Shown here piece after piece: positions 23,761 to 36,360 of a DNA stretch of 64,000 bases. The notes beneath the pieces were generated by a model. The model had not been told where the DNA came from, ran no database searches, and saw only the letters and a list, made by a program, of their open reading frames with translations. Both the position numbers and the translations under genes were made by a program. Numbering within the stretch: position 1 is the stretch's first letter; each line of letters starts with the position of its first letter. Source of the stretch: Cryptomeria japonica (Eukaryota > Streptophyta > Pinopsida > Cupressales > Cupressaceae); the NCBI RefSeq assembly GCF_030272615.1, contig NC_081408.1, positions 400,177,889 to 400,241,888 of the forward strand. Direction: 5' to 3'.

Positions 23761-25690
23761 CTTGATTTATATTTGATGAGGCAATTGTATTTTTGATCTG
23801 ATATCATTGTATACTTGGACTTTATATTGTTTTATGATGATCTATATGCAGATATGGACTCTATATGATGATCTTTAATTATGCATGTTACTTTATATGA
23901 TGATGATCTATATGCATTGATTACATGAATGATGTTCTTTTCTTTTTATGATGATGATCTTCTATATGATGCAATGATGATGGAATGACATGCTTTTGAT
24001 TTTGAAAATGCAAATGAAAATGATTATTAACTTAAATGGTGTGAATGAAATGATCTATATGGGAATGCAAATGAATGATTGATTTTATTTTTAATGCGTA
24101 GGATGATGTAAATGCAAATGATCTACATGAAATGTTTTTAATTTTTTATATGTAATACTTACAATGATTATGAATCTAAGTGCAAAGAAGCAACTAAATG
24201 ATCGTAATGAATAAAAAGAACTACAATGATAATGGTCCTAATGCAAATAATGATGATGATACACTATATGTTTTAATGAAATGCACTTATTGGAAGGCAA
24301 ACTAATGCAATGATTAAATGCAACTAAATGAAATGGATGATGATTATTTAAATGATTCTAAAAATGAATGCACCTACAATGATCAAATGCAAATTATTTT
24401 TGTTTGTCCAAGTATACTCAATCTTTATTTATGACCGTTGATCTCTGAATGAAATGAAATGCTTATAATGCAACTGACAATGAATTCTTATAATGCAAAC
24501 AAATAATGAACTAATCTAAAATGATCTAACTACAAATGATACTGCCATTCTTCATATGCTTGTCTTGTAACAATGCTTGATTTCATTAGAGCTTTAAAAT
24601 GTTATAAGAAAATACAAGCAACTTCACATAATGGTTCAAGCTGACCTGAGTATTTCTTACATGGATTTTGATATAGAAATTTTATACAAGCAACTTCATA
24701 TAAGGATTAAAGCCAACCTGAGTATTTCTTGCAGAATGGACAAAGATTATTTCCTTTCATGCATGACTTGGAACGTTCTCCTTGATCTTTTGCTGATCAT
24801 ATCCTTAGAAAAGTACATACCATAGTAAGAGATAAACCACATATAACAAACAAAGAAAATAATCATGCCCCATCATAGCTTCTCTAGTCATGGACATCCT
24901 TGAGTCGCATAGAGTACATGATTAGCAATAAATCAAGATATAACAATGAATCTTGTATGTCATTCACATGTTCTCATGGTCATTAACTGATATAATCATC
25001 TTGATGAATGATCATTGGTAATCCTTTATTACTTGCTGGTTGATTCTTCATTTTTTGAGTTTCATAATTCAGTTGTCATAATAGGCCTTGATCTTCATTA
25101 CTTTATTTCTCGTTATCTGTTTCAAAATCTTGGGTGTTTTTATTTTTTCTAAGTTTCTAAATATTTTGGATTTTCCAAGATTCAAAAGATCACCTTTGCA
25201 AAAGGAATTAGGATTTTGCCCCCAGTGGAAAAAAAACTTTATTATGGATGTATGAATTGATCAAGATCCAAACCATGTCGGGATACAAATGCAGATTGAT
25301 TAATTCTAATAAAATTTAAGACAGTGACTACATTAAGTATATCAAAGATTGATAACTGTTGGTAAGCTACATATTTTCTGCTAAATGGTTCAAAGCAATA
25401 GATGTGAAAGATGGAATGGATAAGCTAGAATAGATGGAAGCGATAGATGTGATAGGATGCAGTGGATATGTGTGCAAAGCAATCTCATAGATAGAAGAAC
25501 TCACTTTTTTAGATAGCGCCTGTTTAGCAGGTTTTCACTGTCTAAATTTACTGCATTTTTTTATTTTTTTTATTTTTTCTTGTTTTTTGCTTTTGTTGTT
25601 TTATACTTTTTAGGGATTTTCTTCTCTTCTGATTTTTACTAATTTCTTCAGGACATTATATGCTTTTTATTGATTTTTCTAGGACTTTGA
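23761..25690 (-). other. 3' untranslated region of element D, low-complexity ATGA-rich
   Basis: No coding frame. 23800-24560 is dominated by atgatgatct, aatgatg and aaatgaaatg words (simple-sequence drift). 24600-24740 has two related copies of caagctgacctgagtatttctta / aagccaacctgagtatttcttg. 25540-25680 is T-rich. It lies between the integrase end and the antisense ORF. Confidence 0.5.
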
Positions 25691-26830
25691 ATATCAAGCA
25701 TAAAATTTCTTGAGATGGATAGAATTGATAGGCTCATCAAACCAATCACCTTCAGGGGTAGATAACTTGTATGCTCCTGAGCCATATGCGGTTACTATAA
25801 CAAAAGTAACTAGCCAATTTGGTTCTAATTACCCTTATTTTCTCAGTCTTGCTGATTTCTTGGATTCTCCCTTAGAACTATATCTCCAATCTAAAAAATG
25901 TGTGGCTTGACTCTATGATTATAACTTCTTTCCATTCTCTATTGATACACCTTCAAATGATCTATTGCATTTTGGCGACGTTCCTGGATCAGCTCAAGTT
26001 CTTGAAGTCTAGAGACTCATTGTTCTTCTTCTAGTATAAGACCTTTCAAGGAAACCTGTAGAGAAGGTATCTCTACTTCTATTGGTAATATGGCTTCTAA
26101 TCCATAGACTAAGAAATATGGAGTTTCCCCCATTAGTGTGCGGATGCTAGTTCGGTATGCCCAAAGTGTAGGATTTAGCTGAATGTGCCAGTCTTTTCCA
26201 GCTTCATTGACTATTTTCTTCAAGATTTTCAAGATAGTCTTGTTTGATGCCTCAACTTGGCCATTTCCTTGTGCATAATATGGAGTATAAAACCTATGTT
26301 GGATTTGGAATTGCTCACATAGTTCCTTCACATCTTGATTCTTAAATGGTCATCCATTATCAGTGATAATGGTCATAGGAACTCCATAGTGACAGATTAT
26401 ATAATTCAAGATGAATGATGATATTTGTTTTCCTGTCACTTTTGTCAAAGGTACTGCTTCAATCCATTTAGTGAAATATTCAGTAGCGGTTAGAATGAAC
26501 TTATGTCCATTAGAGGATGAAGGATTTATCTTACCTACCAAATCAAGGCCCCATTGAGAAAATGGCCATGATCCTGCCATAGGATACAATTCTTGTGCTG
26601 GTGAGTGAATGAGATTCCCATGGATCTAGCATTGTTTGCATTTCTTGGCATATGTGAATGAATCTCTCTCCATAGTAGGCCAATAGTAACCCATACAAAG
26701 AAGTTTCTTAGCCAATGTTAATCCACTTGAGTGCATGCCACAAATACCTACGTGAACTTCATTAAGAACTTTCTCAGGTTCTTCTTGTTCGAGACATCTC
26801 AATAAAGTGCTATCTAGACCTCGCATATAT
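25690..26830 (-). pseudogene. pol: Integrase of element D
   Basis: Minus-strand pieces in order: the zinc-binding HHCC region (EVHVGICGMHSSG ... AKKCKQC, near 26626-26760), the core with GLDLVGKI (first Asp) and IITDNG (second Asp) at 26350-26589, then GQVEASNK (Glu) within 26017-26331, WAYRTSIRTLMGETPY, and a C-terminal part reading EPNWLVTFVIVTAYGSGAY and EPINSIHLKKFYA, ending TGA near 25696. The full catalytic D,D,E set is visible. Stops and frame changes separate the blocks. It would insert the element DNA. Confidence 0.8.
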
Positions 26831-27054
26831 AAGGTATCAGCAATAATAATATAGCGAGATGACTGATGGATTAAATTTCTTCTCTAATTGTGGGATAGAT
26901 CGGGAGGAAGGATATTCTCTTTTAAGTACTGATAAGTTTGGTCATATAAGGATTGACTGGTTCCCGATATATGGCAAATTATGTAGGTATGTTGGGATTG
27001 AATGGTAGGGGTTAAGATATCTTCCACCAGGAATTTGTAATGCTATTGATTTTC

Positions 27055-27372
27055 CTAATTGTGGAAGAGAGATTCTATTATAGCCATTGCATATGTTGCT
27101 TTATTCTCATTTCTTGGGATTTGAGTGAATGATACTTCTTCAAAGTGTTCTTTAAACTCTTCTACCAATTGTTTGTAGGGCATGAGCTTGTCATCCTTAG
27201 CTTGATAATCAATAGCCATTTTGAGCCCAATAGTCAATGCTTCATCTTCTGCAGTATTATTTGTCCATGGAAACCACAACCTATATGATTTTGGAATTGT
27301 GTGTCCCTGAGGTAAGATGAACAAAATTCCTACACCTAATCCATACTGTGTATAAGAAACATCAAAGTACAA
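27055..27372 (-). pseudogene. pol: Second (archaeal-like) RNase H of element D
   Basis: LYFDVSYTQYGLGVGILFI supplies the first Asp and NNTAEDEALTIGLKMAID the Glu. The expected GDSQL segment with the next catalytic Asp is missing: the sequence jumps to YQAKDDKLMPYKQLVEEF, a deletion of roughly 25 codons. PRNENKATYAMA follows. The position between the first RNase H and integrase defines Tat-type elements. Confidence 0.75.
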
Positions 27373-27375
27373 CTC

Positions 27376-28730
27376 CTAAAATTTTGTACTTATTGTCAAA
27401 ATGTTTGCATCAAGAAATTCAATATGCAATGGTATGTCATCTTGTAAGGGTGCTTCAGCTAATTGGTCAACAATGACTTGTCCTTTGATATCTTTGTGAT
27501 CAACATATTCTATATCAAACTCAATTAATACCATAAACCACTTTGCTAGTCTGCCTGTCAAAGTTGACTTGTTCAACAAATACTTTAGTGGATCTATCTT
27601 TGCTATCAGTTTCACAGAATGAGTCAGCATATAATGTCATAGCTTTTGAGTTGCAAATACAACTTCTAGGCATGTCTTCTCTATTGATGTATAATTCAAT
27701 TCATAGCCAACAAGTTTTCTATTGATGTAATACACTGCTCTTTCTTTTCCTTCTTCATCATGTTGTGCTAGGAGAGCGCCTAATGATACATTTGTCGCTA
27801 AGATATAGAGTAACAATGGTTTCCCTTTGATTGGTGATACAAGTACTGGATGATCCATGAGATATTCTTTGATTTGCATAAAAGCCTCTTCACATTTCTG
27901 ATCCCATTTGAATGGAACATTCTTATGTAAAAGATGAGTGAATGGATGACATCTATCTGCTAATTGAGAGACAAATCTTCTGATTGATTGCTATCTTCCT
28001 TGTAAAGAACACAATTGACTTATGTTCCTAGGTGACTCCATTTCCATGATAGCTTTGACCTTTTCTAGATCTACTTCAATTCCATGAGCTAATATAATGT
28101 ACCCAAGAAGTTTTCCAAAGGTTACTCCATATGCACATTTCTTTGGGTTTAATCTTAACTATTATCTTTCAAGCCTATCAAAGATCTTTCCCAAGAGTTC
28201 AAATGTTCTTGTCTTGTATGAGATTTTGCAAGCATATCATCTACATGGTCTTCCATAATGTATGCATCATATCATGGAAGATTATTTTCATAGCTCTTTG
28301 ATAAGTTGCTCCTGCATTCTTAAGCCCAAATGGCATAACATTCCAGTAGTAAGTACCCCATGCATAGGTAAATGTTGTCTTTTCTTGATCTTCAAGGGCA
28401 ATTATTATTTGATTATATCCTGAGAATCTATCCATTAATGAAAACATCTCATGTCCTACTGATAAGTCCAAAATTATATCAATGTTGGGTAGTGGGAAAT
28501 CATCTTTGAGACATGCCTTGTCAAAATCTCTGAAATCGGTGCAGACTCTTATTCTTTTATCTGGCTTTGACACTCGCATAATTCTTGAAACCCATTCTGG
28601 ATAGGCAACAGGTCTTATGAAACCCACATCTAATAGTTACTTTAGCTCAGCTTTTACAAGAAGAGCGATGTGTGGATGCATCTTCCTTAGCTTTTGTTTT
28701 ACTAGTTTTGCTTTTAGATCCACATTGAGA
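27376..28730 (-). pseudogene. pol: Reverse transcriptase and RNase H of element D
   Basis: RT starts near 28640 with GFIRPVAYPEWVSRIMRV, then RVCTDFRDFDKACLKDDFPL, MDRFSGYNQI and VMPFGLKNAGATYQ, all standard Ty3/gypsy blocks. The catalytic box reads MEDHVDDML at about 28230-28255 after a frame change, His replacing the usual Tyr of YVDD. The thumb and connection follow (FGKFLGYIILAHGIEVD). RNase H has KPLLLYILATNVSLGALLAQ, YYINRKLVGYELNYTSIEK and WFMVLIEFDIEYVDHKDIKG. Stops and shifts occur throughout. Confidence 0.8.
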
Positions 28731-30383
28731 TGATGCATGATAAGATCTAGATTAAGTCCTGGCATGTCTGCATAGGACCAAGCAAAATTTATCTGTCTTT
28801 GTCTGAATAATTCTATGTATTCTTTTCTCTCTTTATCTAATAACGAGGCAACAAAATGAAGTATCTTGGGATCATTTAGTGTGCCAATGTTTATTGCTTT
28901 TGTTGGTTCTATTAGAATAACAGATCTCTCCTAAAAGTATGCAAGGAGGATGTCAAAATTTCTATCTTCTGGTGCCTCAAAAAGGTTTTCACCATCAGAT
29001 ATATCCTTTATTTTTCCTCTTGATTGATCTAGTGTTGTCATGAAATGGTTTTCACCATCAGATATATCCTTTATTTTTCCTCTTGATTGATCTAGTGTTG
29101 TCATGAAATGGTTTTCAGCACTAGGTCTCTTTCCTTGTTTTATTTCAATTTTGCGACTAGAAAGTTTGGCATTCTTTTTATTGCAAGAAACATTATTTTA
29201 TTCTGTGATGGAAGATATCTTAGGTGTTATGGGTTTGACGACATTAAGATACACATCTAAGTCATGGTCATTGGAAAAGACATCCAATTTAGGGTTTTCT
29301 AGGTTATCCCAATCAATTAGTTCTGGGTGAAGAAGGGGTAAGTCATAGTCATCGTCATTGTTAGGTGCTTCAAGGTTCATGACATAATAGTCATAATTTG
29401 GCATAGAGTAGTTAATGTCATAGATAGAATGATCTTGAGGATAGTCTCTCCCAAGTGTTCTCTAATCAGTTCTAACAAAATCAATATTGGTATTTTATAG
29501 TTCACACTCAAGTGGCTCTTCATTTGACGTTTGTCCCTTAAATGAATGGATTATATCAACACACACGTCTTTAGTACTGCAAGTTCGTTCTTGATTAATT
29601 TCAATAGATTCACTTGTAATTTGAAGTTGACATACTTGTGTACATGATATAGAGGATTATTTTGCTAGCTTTTGTCTTCTCTCGAACTCAACTTCTTCTA
29701 GACTAATAGTCAATCCTTCTTGACTATCTGTTAGTTCTTCTATGGTTTTTCCATACCTTGGTACATCTTTCTCCCCATTTGATAAAAATCTGATATTTTG
29801 ATGCTTGATCCATATATGTTTGTGCTTCTTATGGTGTTACTTCTTAGCCTTTTTCATTCTCTTTCTTTTTTTGTTTTGTATATGTCTCTTTTCTTTGGAT
29901 TCTGAGTTCTTCTTGTCTTCTTTCTAACTCTATCTTTTGTTTTATAAAAGACAAGTCTTCATTTGTGATAGCTGCTTGCTCTTCATTATTTTCTTCACTT
30001 GATAGACTAGATGAGACATCTGGACCCCATTCATATTCATTTGAATCTGTCTCTGAACCATTACCTAGGATTACACCAATGTACCATACAGGAATGTCGC
30101 ATGGTGCAAATAGTTCTTTGATTTCTATCATCTATGCTTTTACCGCTTCTAGAATATCTTGTTCCGATTTTGCATTTGCTCGTATTCCTTGAACTTGTTT
30201 ACAAGATTCTTCTTCTCTTTTGATTGTATGCTCTTCTTCATGTTTCTCATGTTCTTCTTGTTTATGCTTATTGGCTACTATTTATGTTGCTTGATGTAGC
30301 TTTTCTTGCCATTGTTGTTCTTTAAAGACTGGTTTCTTTCTCCACTTTGGTTGTTGATAATTATGGTGCTTTTGATTTGGTTT
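28731..30383 (-). pseudogene. Linker between G-patch and RT of element D
   Basis: Minus-strand frames are acidic and of low complexity: PNNDDDYDLPLLHPELIDW (29198-29404) and MIEIKELFAPCDIPVWYIGVI followed by a coiled coil (29844-30131). Long linkers of this composition are usual between protease and RT in Tat/Athila elements. A 63-base tandem duplication lies at 28984-29109. Confidence 0.5.
28984..29109 (-). repeat. 63-base tandem duplication
   Basis: Two essentially identical copies of a unit starting ggttttcaccatcagatat, with the start of a third (ggttttcagcac) after 29107. The length is 21 codons, so frame is kept. Confidence 0.85.
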
Positions 30384-30707
30384 TTAATATCCAAGTCCCG
30401 ATTTATCTTCTTTAGATTGCGAGTGAGGACAAATAGGTTCTGAAATACCTTGATGTCTCTTACCAATTGGTCTTTTTCCTTCATATCCCATTTTTTGCAT
30501 GATCTTATAACCATTGCCATATTGTTCTATGGGAATATTGACTTCGGTAGCTGTTGCTATAGTTTCATTTTCATCTTTGTACAACCAACCAAGAATGTCC
30601 TTTTCTTTAGTTTCTTCTGCAAGTGTTCTAGCTCTAAAAAATGCTCCATTAAATATTTTCTTTTGATTTTTCTGAGATCCGTGGTTGGATATTTGTAGGT
30701 TTTCCAT
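30384..30707 (-). pseudogene. G-patch domain of element D polyprotein
   Basis: GNGYKIMQKMGYEGKRPIGK, then QGISEPICPH and SGLGY, matches the G-patch pattern (hydrophobic-MGY-x-G-x-(G)-LGK...G-LGY). Upstream is the W-L-Y-K-D-E-N segment common to these polyproteins. G-patches bind RNA or partner helicases and occur after protease in betaretroviruses. Here the usual G-LG is changed to RPIG. Confidence 0.65.
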
Positions 30708-30810
30708 ATGATTTAGGTGAAAGTGGAAAATTATGCAAAAAATATTTTCTCATTCCTTCATCATTTAATTTGAGATTTTTCTCGAAGGTTTCCCATAACT
30801 TTTCTTGAAT

Positions 30811-31623
30811 TTATTTGGTAGGATATACTGATTCTCTGTTATGTGGAACTCTTGTATCTTGTGTTGGCTTCAGATTATTGCAATATTGGCTTGAGTGTGA
30901 AATTATAGTGACCTCTTGTCCCTCATGAGGAAACTTTACACATTGGTGATATGTAGAAGGAACTGCTTGCATTTTGTGAATCCATGGCCTTCCCAGAAGC
31001 ATGTTATAAGAGATATTCAAATCTAGAACCTGACATAATGTATTCCTTTCCACAAGTCCTATTTTGATTGGTAACACCACAGTTCCTTTAGAAGAACACT
31101 TCTCTTCATGATAAGCTTTAATGGTTATTTTCTTCTTTGGATCTACTACATTTTTTGAATATCCCAAAGCCTTTATTAAACTTAATGCATAAATGTTTAA
31201 GCCAACTCTACCATCTATGAGTATGCATTTGACATGAGTTTTATTAATGGTGACTTCAACATGTAAGGGAGCATTGTGAGGATGTTGTAAGGACACGTCA
31301 TCATTTTCAGAAAATGATAAGCAACGAGGGGCTATAAGGTGTCCCACCATGTTTTGGAACTGATCTACATCCAAGTCTTTTGAAACTATTATTTCCGTTA
31401 GAGATTTTTTCAAAATTTCCTTCTGCATAGGTGAAACTTTGAGAAGTTCCAAAATTGATATTTGAGCAGGTATTCTTTGTAATTGCTCTACTAAGTTATA
31501 TTGTCGTGAAGTGGAAGTTGATTCATTTGTTATACCCATAAGTGTGACCTTTACTTTTCTTCTTGTAATGACATTGATTGGTTCTAAAGGTGTGTTATCC
31601 TTAATAATGATGACATTTACCAC
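30811..31623 (-). pseudogene. pol: Aspartic protease of element D
   Basis: A 270-codon open frame. CILIDGRVGLNIYAL is the retropepsin active site (usual form L-I-D-G-G-S-x-LN, the catalytic Asp present), and LLGRPWIHKMQAVPST is the conserved Ty3/gypsy C-terminal protease block. The N-terminal part (IPAQISILELLKVSPMQK...) is the gag-protease spacer seen in Tat/Athila elements. It would cleave the polyprotein. This is the best-preserved frame of D. Confidence 0.8.
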
Positions 31624-31627
31624 ATCA

Positions 31628-33188
31628 TCATATATATAAGTAGTTCACTTTGGCTTTTCCTTTGTCATCTTTTAATTTGGATTGTTCACCTTTTTCATAG
31701 TTTGGAAGCGAAGTTTTGAAGGCTAGGTGTGATTCGTTTGTCTTATGGCTATCCACTGTGATAGTTCCATTATTGATTAAATCTTGGATAAGGTGTTTCA
31801 ATCTCTGACAATCATTAGTTTGGCATCCTTTATTCCGATGGTAATTGCAAAAATGATTGTCGTTCCACCAATTTGGTTTGACTTGTGGTTCATAAATTCT
31901 TGCTTCTGGTAAAATAATCAGTTTATTCATAAGAAGAGTTTTCAAAGGTGATTCCAAGGGTTCTCCAATGTTTGTGAATTTTCTATGAGGATTGGAGAAG
32001 AAAGACTTGGATTTATTGCTTTCTTGATTGTTATTGTTTGGGATCTGACTCGATAGATTAAAGATTGGTTGTTGTTTCATAACATTATTATCGTCATTTC
32101 CTCCATTGATGGCATTCCTATTCTTTGACCAGAACTTGGGTTTTTCATTGTTGTTGTTGTTGTGATTGTTGTTGTAAGAATTATTGTAAAGTTTTAGTTC
32201 TCCTTTCTTTACCATCGCGTCTTCTATTTTCAAACCATTCTCAACCATCTTGGCGAAAGAGGGAGGACATTGCATTTTTAGTCAATAACTCATTTCACTT
32301 ATAAGATTATCAATGAATATGTCCACCTTTTCTTGATCAGGTACATCTCTTGGATACCTATTAAACATTTGTTTCCATCGCTGCAAGAAGATCATAAAAG
32401 ATTCACCATTCTTTTGTTTAACATTGCATAAATCTAGCATTATTGTCTCATTCCTTACATTGTAGGAGTATTATGAAATAAATCTATTCACGAGTTCTTC
32501 AAAAGATTTGATTCCAGATGGTAATCTTGAAAACCATTCCATTGATTGTCCATTTAAACTCCTAGGGAAAAGATGCATAAGGTAAGTTTTGTCGTGTGCA
32601 AATTCCATACTCAGTACAAAACTCCCTAATGTGATCTTGAGGATCAGATTTTCCATCGTATTTGTCATATTTAGAGATCTCACAATGCTGTGGAAATGGC
32701 ATCATATTCAAACTTTTATCAAAAGGATGCAGGCAGATATCTTCCAATGAATACTTCTTGGAGCTTGTTCCATTTTGCATGTCTTGTATCTATTGTTGTA
32801 GAGTTTGCATTTACTAAGTGGGATTTAACAATGGATTATCCATACGGTTTCTCCTTGTCTCTTCGTAAGTTCTTCTATCACTACACTCTCTTCTTGTGTC
32901 ATCATGTTCTTTTCTCATCTCTTCATGACTCTCTTTATTTATATCTTCATTATTTGGATCATCTATGTTTTGAGTATTACTTGTCTCTGTATCTTGTTTC
33001 AATCCTTCTATGCTAAAGTCTTGTAGCAATTTAGCTCTTGATTTTGCCAACATCAAAAGATATTTTTCTTTTTGCTTTGCTAATAATTTTTCCATTAGTC
33101 TATCAAATTTGAAATCTTCCTCAAGGTCTCTAATGGTGTTATTGACCACTTCTTCATCAACAATCGTATACCCAAAAGTGTGGAACAT
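31628..33188 (-). pseudogene. gag: gag of element D
   Basis: In order: an N-terminal coiled coil (32814-33188), YDKYDGKSDPQDHIREFCTE, then TYLMHLFPRSLNGQSMEWFS (the retrotransposon gag domain, PF03732 type), QRWKQMFNRYPRDVPDQEK-like sequence near 32300-32400, and an Asn-rich region (31900-32275). A zinc-knuckle-like FCNYHRNKGCQTNDCQRLKH follows, with Cys in place of the usual His. Two or more frame changes. Forms the element's particle. Confidence 0.75.
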
Positions 33189-35094
33189 TTAATTATCTTC
33201 TTCTTCCATTTGTTTTTATTGTTTTCTGAGTTGTTCGTATTGAACTCTAGTCCAAACTAGCATGTGATTGTTTCAAAAATTTTAAAGTTTTCAAAAGACA
33301 ACTCAATAGGTAATTATTGGTTTAGGAAGGTATGCTTTGTTGATTTTACCACTGTTGTTTGTTCATTGTGATAAAGCATCTCTTTGCTGAAAAGCACGTC
33401 CTTGCAAAATTTCTCCATCAAATTATGTCCCACAGCCACGCAAATAGTGACGAAAACAATGTAAGAATGTCCTATGTTTTAATAAGATCTTGTGATTGAT
33501 ATACAAGAATCCTATTCTTTTCTGAGTAGCTTTATAATTGGGTTTTCTTTTCTTAAGGCGATACTTAAAAGTCATATAAGCATATGATATTTTACAAGTT
33601 TCCTTGATTCCAATATGAGCACAATTTTGATTTTGATATAACCTAGGTTCAAAATAGGAAAGATATATCCAAGGTAATGAACACAAGGTGGATTGATCAA
33701 GTTTTGTGATAGAGGATTTGATATATCCTGATGAGAAATTGACAATGATGTTGATTTTTGCACTTAAGATGTTTGAATCAATAGCTTGTTGAATGTTTTA
33801 TGCTTATGAAAACCTTTTTGGAAATGGCCTGTTGGATTGGTGACCCAGTCATCAAACTAGTTTGAAAATGTGTTAGTTTAAAGACAAATCTACTCAAGAA
33901 GTATTTTAATACTAACTTTGAAATTTTGGTTTGATATGCTTTGTTTCAGATGTGGAAAAGCCTTTGTGCTAACTTTTGTGGTAAAAAGTGTTAACTTATG
34001 GGATAAAAGCGCTATTTTGTTGCTTGAAAGTGCTATTCTGACTATGTTTCAAGGATTCTTTTCAAAATTTTCAGCAAGTTGTTGGATTTTTTGCTCATTT
34101 TTAGATGATGACTTTCTTCAATTTTTTACCATTCTGAGCATGTTATAGACATAGAAGACACAATGTTTGAAAAACAAAATGCACAAGCAAGTACAAATCT
34201 TATGGCGGGCTGAGACAATAATTGTTGAATCTCACATGGGGTTTCCCCCAAGGCTACGCTATTCAAAGCAGATATTTAGATGCTTGACCCCACTGGCTCT
34301 ACCCTCGACACTCACTTCTCCAGGGCAGCCAAGCACCAGTTTCCATGAAAACTCCCCATGGCAAACTTTATCTCTACTAAGAACCGTATGTGTGTGAGCC
34401 GCTTCAGAGGTCCAACCTCCTACGCCAACAATTAGAAGGATTTTGGCAACTAGTACAAGTGGTTTTTAGTAAAAGCTTCTGGTCATGTGGCCATACATGT
34501 AGCACTTTCAGCTCTATAAATGCAAAAGGTTCCCAGCCTATAGAGGTTACGCTCCATAGGGTTTATGGGGAAACATAGTGTCGGTATGAACTTATCGACA
34601 ATGTTGCTTGTGACTTTCGTCACAAACATGATTTATTTAGAGTGGATTGGAAGGACTCAATATTAGCCTATTTCCACTTTGGGTCATTCCCCTCTCATTG
34701 GCCCCCTCAAGGCAGCTCGAGAAGGCAGGCCCTCTAAAGGTTACACATAAAAGAAAGTAGGTCTGGTTTTCTGATCACCATATGAAAGTGAGAGAATACT
34801 TACCTACTACTTTATCAAGCACATAAAATACAAGTTTATTTTAGCCTTTTAAAATCTATGTGCAACTACTTTAAAGAAGTCACGCAAAATGCAAGTTGCA
34901 TGCTGTCAATTTATCCCCTTAGTTAAGCTAAATGAGCAAGATATGATGTGTTACTTTCCAAAATAGAACTCTTAATTAACTAGGTGAGAAAATGCATGAA
35001 ATTTGCTTAAAAATAATCTTGCACATAGACATGTTAGTAGTTTGAAAATTTCAGTTCTTGGACATTCAGACCTGCAAGAAAATTTTGTCAGTTG

Positions 35095-35380
35095 CAAATA
35101 AAAGCGCTATCCTAACAAATGTGTTGTTTTTCACCTCAAAAGTGCTAACCTAAAGGACAAAAGTGCTAACCTATGATACAAAAGCATTGATCTGTGGACT
35201 AAGAAGTGAGAAATCACTGACAAAAGTGCTAACCAAAATGACACATGAGTTAACTTGCAGGACAAAAGCGTTGCTCTGAGGATTAAATGCGTTGATTTGC
35301 AAACAAAAGCGCTAACCTATTAAATAAAAGTGTTGTCAGAATTCACACAGGCGTGAATCTGGATTACAAATGTGTTAAAT
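35095..35380. repeat. Degenerate short repeats, core aaaagtgctaacct
   Basis: At least seven copies of (ac)aaaagYgYtaacct, including aaaagcgctatcct, aaaagtgctaacct (twice) and aaaagcgctaacct, at irregular spacings of about 20-40 bases. Related copies lie at 33950-34050. Confidence 0.7.
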
Positions 35381-35435
35381 TTGTTTTTGCAAGAAATATA
35401 CAGGATATTAAAAAGATATATGCGAGGCTCCAGCC

Positions 35436-35453
35436 CCATGGTGGGCACCAAAA
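35436..35453 (-). promoter_or_regulatory. Primer-binding site of element D
   Basis: Directly next to the 5' LTR the minus strand reads ttttggtgcccaccatgg. A TGG start beside the LTR is expected for a tRNA primer site. The tRNA species was not resolved. Confidence 0.5.
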
Positions 35454-35895
35454 TGTGTCGACTTGAATTTCATCATCAAAATACTACCCGCAACATGTTA
35501 GTTTCACAAAATACAAAAGAAATGCTATAGGAAATCCAAACTCAACCAATGAAACTATATGAAATGAATATTAAAATAAAAACATTATTTTTTACCTTCA
35601 TGATTTAAGTCTCATTGTGTCCTAACTCCACTATTCCTGGTTACAGATGATGTGCTCTCAGACAAGCACCGATAGCTCCCAAGATGGCATATGAAGAATG
35701 GACTGATAACTGATAGTTAACTGATACTATGATATGCAATTCTAAATGATTGTGCTAAATGATTATGCTATTTGAGAAATGCTAAATGGTTATGCTAATT
35801 GCTTCAAAATTAAAACTCACGGATGCATAAGTTTTCACAAATGGTTAACTTGAAAACTCACTTGAAGACTAACTCTTTCTCAACTCAAACTCCTG

Positions 35896-35903
35896 ATTTT
35901 ATA
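35896..35903 (-). promoter_or_regulatory. TATA box in the D 5' LTR
   Basis: The minus strand reads gtctataaaatcagg, about 740 bases into the LTR. The matching site is present in the left LTR near 21732. Confidence 0.45.
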
Positions 35904-36360
35904 GACTTTGAGGGATAAGATGATATGGCCTAGATCAACGGTTATGATCAGATCTACAGATTTGGATGGTTGTGAGCAAAGGTGAAGGTTGAGAGAAAGG
36001 GGGAAGGAGAAGACAAGTGTCACTCATCTCACCTTGACTGGGTTGCTGACTGGGGGAATCTAGGGATGCTTGGAGAAGATTTAGGCATGAGAGGACAAGT
36101 GGACTCAAGTCCTTCCTAAGATATAGGGATGTTGGAGATAATATAGAAGAAGATTAAGAAATATGTGTATGTACACAATATTTCATTTATTTTGGAGGTT
36201 GGAGATAAATGATGAATTGATATTTAAGAAATAGTAATATCATTAGCAACATGATTGATGAGTTGACAAAGGAAAGATGAAGTGGAGATGGAAGGATGAG
36301 TTGGAAAATGAAATTAAATAATTTTAAGAAATCATTTAATAATTGAAACTATAGGATAGA

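Larger units (their letters stand above)
33190..35453 (-). other. Long 5' leader of element D
   Basis: 2.26 kb between the 5' LTR and gag without a convincing frame. It holds a family of repeats with the core aaaagYgctaac (35095-35380 and 33950-34050) and a GC-richer block at 34195-34760 of unknown origin. Confidence 0.5.

Noticed and set aside
24000-24560. ATGA-rich tract as a functional array
   Set aside because: Words are irregular with no fixed unit; it looks like simple-sequence drift in a 3' untranslated region.
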